DNA of 21,261 nt, from the NCBI GenBank assembly GCA_044227665.1, contig JBGAWK010000042.1:1-21261 (forward strand), in the 5' to 3' direction. The stretch comes from JBGAWK01 sp044227665 (GTDB lineage Bacteria; Bacteroidota; Bacteroidia; Chitinophagales; JADIYW01). Both the position numbers and the translations under genes were made by a program. The notes under the pieces were generated by a model that saw only the letters and a list, made by a program, of their open reading frames with translations, had not been told where the DNA came from and did not search any database. Shown piece after piece: positions 15,946-21,261 of the stretch (position 1 is its first letter; every line of letters begins with the position of its first letter).

Positions 15946-16545
15946 TTTTCTTTTGCTGATTTCGTCTCTGATGAGTGCCGCCTTCTCATAATCTTCGTGT
16001 TCAAGAGCTTCTGTAAGCATATTTTCTAACTCGGTATTGGTATATAGTTGAAATTCTGTAATTTCATTGTCATCATTGTCATCATTGTCAGCGGTAGAAG
16101 CAGTATCTTCCACGCTATCCTCTGCACTATTCTCCACAAGGATAGAAGCAATATCCATAATGGTAGAATTCGTATATATAAGACAATCAAAACGCAGTGC
16201 AAGTGCTATAGCATCGGAGGTGCGAGAGTCTATCTGTAGTTCTTCCCCATCTTTGATACAGATAAGTCGGGCATAAAATACCCCTTCAAGAATATTGTAT
16301 ATATATACTTCTTTCAGGAAAATATCAAAAGCATCCAGCATATTTTTTATCAAATCATGTGTCAAAGGACGTGGAGGCTGTAATTTGTCTAGTTGTATAG
16401 CTATAGCTTGCGCTTCAAAAGTACCCACGACTATGGGTAATTTTCTTTTGCCTTTCACCTCACTCAGCAACACAGTATAAGAGTTGTTTTGCGCAAAACC
16501 ATGTACGATTCTGCTGACATGAAGCTCTATTTTTGGGACTCCCAT
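15940..16545 (-). CDS. Bifunctional nuclease (BFN/DUF151) domain fused to a UVR domain
   Basis: A 201-residue cytoplasmic protein. Residues about 4-130 match the bifunctional nuclease family: YTVLLSEVKGKRKLPIVVG (23-41), EAQAIAIQL and DSRTSDAIALALR (106-118). An acidic low-complexity linker (about 135-163) follows, containing three in-frame DND-type triplets. The C-terminal 35 residues (ENMLTEALEHEDYEKAALIRDEI) are a UvrB/UvrC interaction motif helix pair. The family founder was described as an RNase/DNase in plants; the bacterial role is not settled. I start at ATG 16545 rather than TTG 16557, because a perfect TACCTTTG promoter box occupies 16555-16562. It is divergent from the DUF1569 gene and convergent with the flavoprotein gene. 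Confidence 0.92.
   Translation of the reverse strand: MGVPKIELHVSRIVHGFAQNNSYTVLLSEVKGKRKLPIVVGTFEAQAIAIQLDKLQPPRPLTHDLIKNMLDAFDIFLKEVYIYNILEGVFYARLICIKDGEELQIDSRTSDAIALALRFDCLIYTNSTIMDIASILVENSAEDSVEDTASTADNDDNDDNEITEFQLYTNTELENMLTEALEHEDYEKAALIRDEISKRKL
16064..16090 (-). repeat. Three perfect 9-bp tandem copies in the nuclease linker
   Basis: TCATTGTCA is repeated three times without change on the + strand; the minus-strand gene reads it as Asp-Asn-Asp-type triplets in its acidic linker. The 9-bp unit keeps frame, so slippage would only change linker length. Confidence 0.9.
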
Positions 16546-16554
16546 ACTTGCGCA

Positions 16555-16562
16555 CAAAGGTA
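16555..16562 (-). promoter_or_regulatory. Bacteroidota-type -7 box (TACCTTTG) for the nuclease gene
   Basis: TACCTTTG on the minus strand matches TAnnTTTG and ends 9 bp before ATG 16545, so the transcript would be nearly leaderless. No clear -33 TTTG is seen. It rules against the upstream TTG as the start. The 79-bp spacer also serves the divergent DUF1569 gene, for which TATATTTA (16599-16606, one mismatch) is a weaker candidate box. Confidence 0.6.
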
Positions 16563-16624
16563 AGGAATCATTGTGAAGTAAGTTTTAAATAATACAAGTA
16601 TATTTACATCATAAAACAATATAT

Positions 16625-17074
16625 ATGGCTAAATCACTCTTCGATGGAGATAATTTCGACATAATTCTTACACGCATAGATAGCCTGTCTGCTAAATCAC
16701 AGCCTAGATGGGGTAAAATGAATGTGGCACAGATGCTAGGGCATTTGGAAAAAGCAATAAATTCTGCTTTGGAACGAAATAGTAATACTTCATTTAATAT
16801 AAAAAGATTATTACTGGCAAATCCAATTGGAAAGGGCATCATGTTTGGTATTCCTGAATGGCCCAAAAATATGCCAGCACCTCCCGAATACGTAATTACC
16901 GACAATGTAGAGTTTAATAACAATTTAGAAAATTGCAAGAATAGATTAGCATCACTAAAAAATAGCAAAGAACGATTTGGTGCTCACCCTATATTTGGAG
17001 ATATGAGTAAGGATGAATGGGGGAAATTGCTGTTTAAACATGCAGACCATCATCTAAAACAATTTGGCGTATAA
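16625..17074 (+). CDS. DUF1569 (DinB-like) protein
   Basis: A 149-residue soluble protein of the DUF1569 family, which belongs to the DinB-like four-helix-bundle group. Conserved parts are RWGKMNVAQMLGHLEKA (28-44) and the C-terminal HPIFGDMSKDEWGKLLFKHADHHLKQFG. Histidines 40, 139 and 143 are placed like the metal-binding triad of DinB-fold proteins, suggesting an enzyme or thiol-transfer-like protein, but no activity is established for this family. It has its own start 79 bp from the divergent nuclease gene. Its 3' end carries the promoter of the next gene. Confidence 0.88.
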   Translation: MAKSLFDGDNFDIILTRIDSLSAKSQPRWGKMNVAQMLGHLEKAINSALERNSNTSFNIKRLLLANPIGKGIMFGIPEWPKNMPAPPEYVITDNVEFNNNLENCKNRLASLKNSKERFGAHPIFGDMSKDEWGKLLFKHADHHLKQFGV

Positions 17075-17095
17075 TAATCATTTCTTTTATATTTG
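17063..17095 (+). promoter_or_regulatory. Bacteroidota promoter for the DUF6580 gene (TTTG-N21-TATATTTG)
   Basis: TTTG at 17063-17066 and TATATTTG at 17088-17095 match the -33/-7 consensus TTTG and TAnnTTTG with a permitted 21-nt spacing. The -33 element lies inside the last codons of the DUF1569 gene. The box ends 6 bp before ATG 17102 and overlaps the TTG at 17093, which argues that the ATG is the start. Confidence 0.7.
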
Positions 17096-17101
17096 CTTCT
17101 T

Positions 17102-17629
17102 ATGAAAAATACAGACATAATATTTTTTAGCCTCATTTTGATTTTAGCCTCATTTTGCAGACTTATAGTGCCGGAATCTATGCCTAATTTCTCACCCATA
17201 GGTGCAATAGCCTTATTTAGTGGGGCATGTATCGCCGACAGACGCATGGCAATTATATTTCCTCTTGCAGCACTTTTGCTATCCGATATGGTTATAGGCC
17301 TTCATAGTACCATGTTATTTACCTATACAGGGTTTATAGGTATATTGATACTAGGAAGATTTATAAAGCCTAGATTTGGATTATCTATGGTTGTAACATC
17401 ACTAGCAGGGTCTCTATTTTTTTATATAGTAACAAATTTCGGCTATTGGATGATGTATTCCCCAGAAAAATCTTTAGGAGGACTTTATAAAGCGTATTTC
17501 GATGCTATACCATTTTTCAGAAATACTATAGCGGGAGATTTATTTTTTTCTACATTATTATTTGGACTTTTTGCTATATATCACAGGGTTTCTGTAGCGA
17601 AACTTCAGCAATCAATAGTAACAAAGTAA
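17102..17629 (+). CDS. DUF6580 family integral membrane protein
   Basis: A 175-residue membrane protein with about five hydrophobic segments (about 5-22, 33-46, 50-65, 73-88, 98-118 and 145-165). It carries the family pattern: MPNFSPIGAIALFSGA near 26-41, then LLLSDMVIG at 57-65, TNFGYWMMY around 117-125, and PFFRNTIAGDLFFSTLLFG near 137-155. DUF6580 members are annotated as putative transport proteins, and the layout recalls small ECF-type substrate-binding membrane proteins, but no substrate is known. It has its own promoter and is followed by a 78-bp spacer before glmM. Confidence 0.83.
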   Translation: MKNTDIIFFSLILILASFCRLIVPESMPNFSPIGAIALFSGACIADRRMAIIFPLAALLLSDMVIGLHSTMLFTYTGFIGILILGRFIKPRFGLSMVVTSLAGSLFFYIVTNFGYWMMYSPEKSLGGLYKAYFDAIPFFRNTIAGDLFFSTLLFGLFAIYHRVSVAKLQQSIVTK

Positions 17630-17644
17630 TGTTTTTAATGTAAT

Positions 17645-17676
17645 AGTCTAATAATTTAGGACGATGGTAATAGACT
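17645..17676. repeat. Inverted repeat flanking the glmM promoter region
   Basis: AGTCTA (17645-17650) and TAGACT (17671-17676) are exact complements 20 nt apart, ending 1 bp before the glmM -7 box. This could be an operator dyad or a chance 6-mer pair; no known regulator motif is recognised. Confidence 0.25.
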
Positions 17677-17677
17677 T

Positions 17678-17685
17678 TACCTTTG
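17678..17685 (+). promoter_or_regulatory. Bacteroidota-type -7 box (TACCTTTG) for glmM
   Basis: A perfect TAnnTTTG match 22 bp before the glmM start codon, identical to the boxes of dedA and the nuclease gene. A TTTA at 17655-17658 could serve as an imperfect -33 element. It probably also drives the cysteine desulfurase gene 2 bp after glmM. Confidence 0.6.
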
Positions 17686-17707
17686 TAAATATAAAATTCG
17701 TAAAGTT

Positions 17708-19108
17708 TTGACGCTAATAAAATCCATTTCAGGCATTAGAGGAACAATAGGTGGCGATGTAGGAGATAATCTTACGCCTATAGATATTGCAAAATTTGCC
17801 TTAGCGTATGGTACTATGGTATTACAACGCGGAGGAAAAAAAATAGTCATAGGCCGTGATGCACGTCTCTCTGGGGAAATGGTGCAACACATACTTATAG
17901 GAAATCTCATAAGCATAGGCCTAGATGTGATAGATATAGGAATGGCGACGACTCCTACTACGGAAATGGCTGTCACCTATTATAGTGCCGATGCAGGTAT
18001 TATTATTACGGCAAGCCACAATCCCAAGCAATGGAATGCCTTAAAATTACTCAATGAGCAAGGGGAATTTATCTCTGCTGAAGATGGCAAGAAAATGTTG
18101 CAACTTGCGCAACACGGACACTTTGACTTCGTAGATGTAGAAAATATCGGTAACATAGAATACCAAGGAACAGAAGCCTTTGACTATCATCTCAAAAGCA
18201 TTTTGTCATTACCTTACGTAGATGTAGAATCCGTGAAAGCTAAAAACTTTAAGGTAGTGGTAGATGCTGTGAACTCCGTAGGGGGCATTGCTGTCCCCGC
18301 ATTATTGAAAGCAATGGGCGTGAAAGACATCATAGAAGTAAACTGTGAACCCCATGGGAGATTTCAGCATAATCCCGAACCGCTCCCTGAGAACCTTTCC
18401 GTATTGTGTTCGGAAGTGAAGCGTAATAATGCTCACTTAGGTATAGCTATTGATCCTGATGTGGATAGAGTATGTTTTATTGACGAAAAAGGTCAGCCTA
18501 TAGGAGAAGAATATACGCTGGTATGTGTAGCCGACTATGTATTGCAGCATAAAAAAGGTAACACTGTATCCAATTTATCCTCGACTAAGGCCTTGAAAGA
18601 TATCACCGAAAAGCATGGACAATCTTATGCCGCAGCTGCCGTAGGCGAAGTAAATGTAGTAGAAGTAATGCGAGCAACGCAGGCCATTATTGGCGGAGAA
18701 GGAAATGGGGGTGTAATATTGCCAGAATTGCATTATGGTCGTGATGCATTAGTAGGGGTAGCTTTATTTATGTCTCAATTGGCAAAATCTAACAAAACGG
18801 TATCTACTTTGCGCTCACAATATCCTAATTATGTAATTTCAAAAAATAAAATTACCCTCGAAGAAGGCATGGATATAGACAATATTTTTGAGTCTATTCA
18901 GAAAAAATACGCCAAACAGCCTATAAATGATATTGATGGACTGAAAATACATTTTGACGGCGACTGGGTACACCTGAGACGCTCCAATACAGAGCCCATC
19001 ATCAGAATATACTCTGAAAGCAACACCGAAAAAACTGCACAAAATATAGCACAAAAAATTATCTCGGATATCTATACACTTATCAAAGAGGCTTCTGTAA
19101 TAGAATAA
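17708..19108 (+). CDS. glmM: Phosphoglucosamine mutase (phosphohexomutase family)
   Basis: Converts glucosamine-6-phosphate to glucosamine-1-phosphate for UDP-GlcNAc, hence peptidoglycan and LPS. The 466-residue protein has all four domains' marks: SISGIRGTIGG (6-16), the phosphoserine loop ITASHNPKQWNALKLL with Ser103, the metal loop DPDVDR (249-254), the sugar-binding loop GGEGNGGVI (329-337), and the phosphate-binding loop RRSNTEPIIRIYSES (424-438). DPDVDR replaces the more usual DPDGDR; I believe this is common in Bacteroidota. The start is TTG 17708: no in-frame ATG occurs before the first motif. A related role as phosphomannomutase cannot be excluded from motifs alone. The cysteine desulfurase gene begins 2 bp after the stop. 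Confidence 0.93.
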   Translation: MTLIKSISGIRGTIGGDVGDNLTPIDIAKFALAYGTMVLQRGGKKIVIGRDARLSGEMVQHILIGNLISIGLDVIDIGMATTPTTEMAVTYYSADAGIIITASHNPKQWNALKLLNEQGEFISAEDGKKMLQLAQHGHFDFVDVENIGNIEYQGTEAFDYHLKSILSLPYVDVESVKAKNFKVVVDAVNSVGGIAVPALLKAMGVKDIIEVNCEPHGRFQHNPEPLPENLSVLCSEVKRNNAHLGIAIDPDVDRVCFIDEKGQPIGEEYTLVCVADYVLQHKKGNTVSNLSSTKALKDITEKHGQSYAAAAVGEVNVVEVMRATQAIIGGEGNGGVILPELHYGRDALVGVALFMSQLAKSNKTVSTLRSQYPNYVISKNKITLEEGMDIDNIFESIQKKYAKQPINDIDGLKIHFDGDWVHLRRSNTEPIIRIYSESNTEKTAQNIAQKIISDIYTLIKEASVIE

Positions 19109-19110
19109 CT

Positions 19111-20235
19111 ATGAGAGCATATCTCGACAATGCTGCTACTACACCCTTACATCCAGAGGCATTACAAGCCATGTTGCCCTATTTGGAAAAATATTTTGGC
19201 AATCCCTCTGCGCAATATGAGGAAGGCAGAGCAGTGAAGGCTGCCATTGAAGCTGCACGTAAGCAGATAGCACAATTGCTCAATGCCACACCTGGAGAAA
19301 TTATTTTTACTTCTGGCGGCACAGAGAGTAATAATATGGCTTTGCGCTCCGCAGTAGCCGACCACCATGTTACTACTATCATCACTACAGCTATAGAGCA
19401 TCACTGCGTATCCCATACCATAGAATATCTGAAAGAATCCAGAAATATCACTTCTAAAATTTTGCAGGTAGATAGTCATGGGTATATTGATATGCCAGAA
19501 TTAGAAAAACTATTGGCTACTACAGATGGCAAGGTGTTGGTATCTATAATGCATGGCAATAATGAGATAGGCACGCTCCAAGATATAGTGATGATAAGTA
19601 AAATTTGTAAACACTACAATGCCCTATTTCATAGCGATACCGTACAGACATTCGGGCATTATCCATTTGATGTGCAGACCTTGGGTATAGATTATCTCTC
19701 TGCTTCTGCACATAAATTTCACGGGCCTAAAGGTGTAGGATTTTTGTATATGAAAAAATCTCTAAAGGGCAAACCCCTATTGTACGGGGGAGGACAAGAG
19801 CGCAATATGCGTGCCGGCACAGAAAATGTGTGTGGTATAGTAGGCATGGGTAAAGCTATTTCTATAGCTTATGACAACCTCGCCACAGATACCGCATATA
19901 TACACTCGCTCAAGACTTATTGTATAGACAAGCTGAGAGATGCAATTCCAGAAATAGCTTTCAATGGAGATATACAAGGTCTCTATACCGTATTGAATAT
20001 TGCGTTACCGCTACATGAACTTGGAGATTTGCTTCTATTCAAATTAGATATGGAAGGAATAAGTGCCAGCAGTGGAAGTGCTTGTAGTAGTGGGGCTACC
20101 ACATCTTCCCATGTTATAGACGCCATCCAAATGCCTGCAAATCGCCATGCTTTGCGCGTGTCATTTTCAAAATTCAATACAAAGGAAGATATAGATAAAT
20201 TAGTAGCAGTACTCTCATCACTATACCACCTGTGA
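19111..20235 (+). CDS. Cysteine desulfurase (NifS/IscS type)
   Basis: A PLP enzyme that takes sulfur from cysteine as an enzyme-bound persulfide, for Fe-S clusters or tRNA thiolation. The 374-residue class V aminotransferase has YLDNAATTP (4-12), FTSGGTESNN (66-75), EHHCV with the PLP-stacking His (96-100), the PLP lysine Lys202 in SASAHKFHGPKG, RAGTEN (234-239) and the catalytic Cys325 in SSGSACSSG. No iscU, sufU or thiouridylase neighbour is present, so the sulfur acceptor is unknown. Sharing a transcript with glmM (2-bp gap) is likely. Whether it is the main cysteine desulfurase or a secondary one cannot be told from this window. Confidence 0.93.
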   Translation: MRAYLDNAATTPLHPEALQAMLPYLEKYFGNPSAQYEEGRAVKAAIEAARKQIAQLLNATPGEIIFTSGGTESNNMALRSAVADHHVTTIITTAIEHHCVSHTIEYLKESRNITSKILQVDSHGYIDMPELEKLLATTDGKVLVSIMHGNNEIGTLQDIVMISKICKHYNALFHSDTVQTFGHYPFDVQTLGIDYLSASAHKFHGPKGVGFLYMKKSLKGKPLLYGGGQERNMRAGTENVCGIVGMGKAISIAYDNLATDTAYIHSLKTYCIDKLRDAIPEIAFNGDIQGLYTVLNIALPLHELGDLLLFKLDMEGISASSGSACSSGATTSSHVIDAIQMPANRHALRVSFSKFNTKEDIDKLVAVLSSLYHL

Positions 20236-20239
20236 TTTT

Positions 20240-20305
20240 TTAGTATTTTTTATCCAAAAACCTTAGTATTTTGAATTTGTTACTTACTAAGTTTGTAACT
20301 TACTA
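20240..20305. repeat. Short direct and inverted repeats in the spacer before the DUF4230 gene
   Basis: TTAGTATTTT occurs at 20240-20249 and 20263-20272; ACTTACTA occurs at 20282-20289 and 20298-20305; GTTAC (20279-20283) and GTAAC (20295-20299) are complements around the promoter box. All are AT-rich and short, so they may be chance or a repressor/activator binding region. Confidence 0.3.
20288..20295 (+). promoter_or_regulatory. Bacteroidota-type -7 box (TAAGTTTG) for the DUF4230 gene
   Basis: A perfect TAnnTTTG match ending 15 bp before ATG 20311. The nearest TTTG upstream at 20270-20273 is 14 nt away, shorter than the usual 17-23, so the -33 part is uncertain. Confidence 0.5.
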
Positions 20306-20310
20306 CACTT

Positions 20311-20925
20311 ATGCATACCACTTCTAAAGTTATCATAGCCCTTTTGTGTATATTGCTGGGGTACTTTGCCATAGTGCAGCCTATTTATAATAAAATCTCC
20401 CGGCAGAAAGAAGCTCAAATACAAAGCGATATCCTATTAGAAAAATCAAAAAAAATAATGCAATTGGCTACTGTAGAAGGGAATTTTATTGAGATTGTGA
20501 AGTACAATCAAACAGATTTCGATTTTCCCGGATTCAGAAAAAAAGCACTGGTACAAGTAAAGGCACACGCATTGATAGGCTACAAAATAGAGGGCGTAAC
20601 TTTTGAGACCTTCCCCAAAGAAAGAAAATTGGTCATTGGTAATTTTCCTAAGCCCGAAATATTGGCACTAGAGACAGATTTTGACTACTATGACTTAGAA
20701 GATGGTATTTTTAATGAATTTTCTAAAGAAGATTACAATGCCATACAAAAAAGTGCCAAGAAGATCATAACACAGAAGATAGAAAAAAGCGACTTATATA
20801 AGCAAGCCGAAGAACAAAAGACGGAGATGCTGTCTATGCTGCTTTTTGCTGTCTCGGATAAAGACTGGACAATAATTATTGACGGGAAGGAGCTACAAAA
20901 TAATTTTAACGAAGCAAAAAATTAA
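20311..20925 (+). CDS. DUF4230 family membrane-anchored protein
   Basis: A 204-residue protein with one N-terminal membrane segment (about 7-25, VIIALLCILLGYFAIVQPI) and a mainly hydrophilic rest, probably exposed outside the cytoplasmic membrane. The body matches DUF4230: LATVEGNFIEIVKY near 51-64, FRKKALVQVKAHALIGYKIEGV around 75-96, then KERKLVIGNFPKPEIL at about 103-118, and a helical, charged C-terminal third ending in a beta-like IIIDGKEL. No function is established for the family. It has its own promoter box. The DUF456 gene starts 3 bp after its stop, so the two are likely co-translated. Confidence 0.83.
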   Translation: MHTTSKVIIALLCILLGYFAIVQPIYNKISRQKEAQIQSDILLEKSKKIMQLATVEGNFIEIVKYNQTDFDFPGFRKKALVQVKAHALIGYKIEGVTFETFPKERKLVIGNFPKPEILALETDFDYYDLEDGIFNEFSKEDYNAIQKSAKKIITQKIEKSDLYKQAEEQKTEMLSMLLFAVSDKDWTIIIDGKELQNNFNEAKN

Positions 20926-20928
20926 TCT

Positions 20929-21261
20929 ATGGAAATTGCAATACTGACTATAGGCTTTATATTACTGATAATAGGACTTGTAAGCTGTATATTGCCACCT
21001 CTGCCGGGACCGCCCATTTCATTTTTAGCATTGTTGCTCCTCTATTTCTTTTATCCCAATATAGATATTCCGGCATGGGTCATGATTACTTTAGGTGTAT
21101 TAAGTTTTGCCATTACCTATGTGGATAATTTGGTGGCGGTATGGGGTACGCAAAAGTTTGGGGGAACTAAGGCGGGTATAAGAGGAAGTTTTGTAGGACT
21201 TATCATTGGGGTGCTACTCTCTCCGATATTTACACCGGCAGTAATTTTTGCAGACACGCTG
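20929..21261 (+). CDS. DUF456 family membrane protein, 3'-truncated
   Basis: The first 111 residues are present; the frame runs through the window end without a stop. The ATG is 3 bp after the DUF4230 stop. The sequence begins with a hydrophobic segment ending in the DUF456 signature LVSCILPPLPGPPISFLALLLLY (split as LVSCILPPLPGPP then ISFLALLLLY). A second hydrophobic helix (about 49-65), a YVDNLVAVWGTQKFGGTKAG loop and a third helix (about 86-105) follow. The order matches DUF456 (usual length about 160 residues). The function of the family is unknown. Confidence 0.88.
   Translation, partial: MEIAILTIGFILLIIGLVSCILPPLPGPPISFLALLLLYFFYPNIDIPAWVMITLGVLSFAITYVDNLVAVWGTQKFGGTKAGIRGSFVGLIIGVLLSPIFTPAVIFADTL

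Noticed and set aside
16546..16557. TTG start for the nuclease gene
   Set aside because: It falls within the TACCTTTG promoter box, so it would lie upstream of the transcript.
1..21261. CRISPR arrays, insertion sequences, phage or toxin-antitoxin genes
   Set aside because: No spaced direct repeats of suitable length, no transposase motifs or terminal repeats, and every larger gene belongs to a housekeeping or conserved family.

Overview
The window looks like a chromosomal segment of an AT-rich member of the Bacteroidota. I infer this from TAnnTTTG promoter boxes with very short leaders, the lack of clear Shine-Dalgarno sequences, and genes typical of the phylum: DUF5683 next to dapB and a long lepB, a nuclease-UVR fusion, DUF6580, DUF4230 and an Uup-type ABC-F protein. 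The codon style (many ATA, AGA, CTA) is uniform and I see no transposase, phage, CRISPR, tRNA or rRNA. I cannot place it below phylum, though a Chitinophagia- or Sphingobacteriia-like lineage would fit.

Layout. (1) 1-780: the 3' end of an alpha/beta-hydrolase gene on the + strand. (2) 790-8652, all on the minus strand: dedA then the ABC-F gene; sulP then a beta-carbonic anhydrase (a probable bicarbonate uptake and hydration pair); a small exported or membrane-anchored protein of unknown function; a 326-bp non-coding stretch with several inverted repeats; then a membrane-anchored hydrolase followed by a tandem short-chain reductase. (3) 8760-15945, a co-directional + run: trpS, deoxynucleoside kinase, DUF5683, dapB, lepB, an EamA transporter, mnmD and an FAD oxidoreductase. 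Gaps are short or genes overlap, so much of it may be co-transcribed. (4) 15940-16545, minus: a bifunctional-nuclease/UVR protein. (5) 16625-21261, plus: a DUF1569 (DinB-like) protein, a DUF6580 membrane protein, glmM, a cysteine desulfurase, a DUF4230 protein and a DUF456 protein cut by the window end.

Functional themes are housekeeping: envelope precursor supply (glmM, and dapB for diaminopimelate), protein export (lepB), translation and tRNA modification (trpS, mnmD with its probable oxidase partner, ABC-F, possibly the cysteine desulfurase as sulfur donor), nucleotide salvage (dNK), and inorganic carbon or pH balance (sulP, carbonic anhydrase, dedA).

The points most worth a second look are: the mnmD/FAD-oxidase pair, which resembles a split MnmC; the deoxynucleoside kinase, whose reading frame has no ATG, GTG or TTG before its P-loop and appears to start at ATC; the structured non-coding stretch at about 6150-6310; and the reductase whose N-terminal half is a degenerate copy of the SDR fold. 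I found no clear new defence or mobile system.
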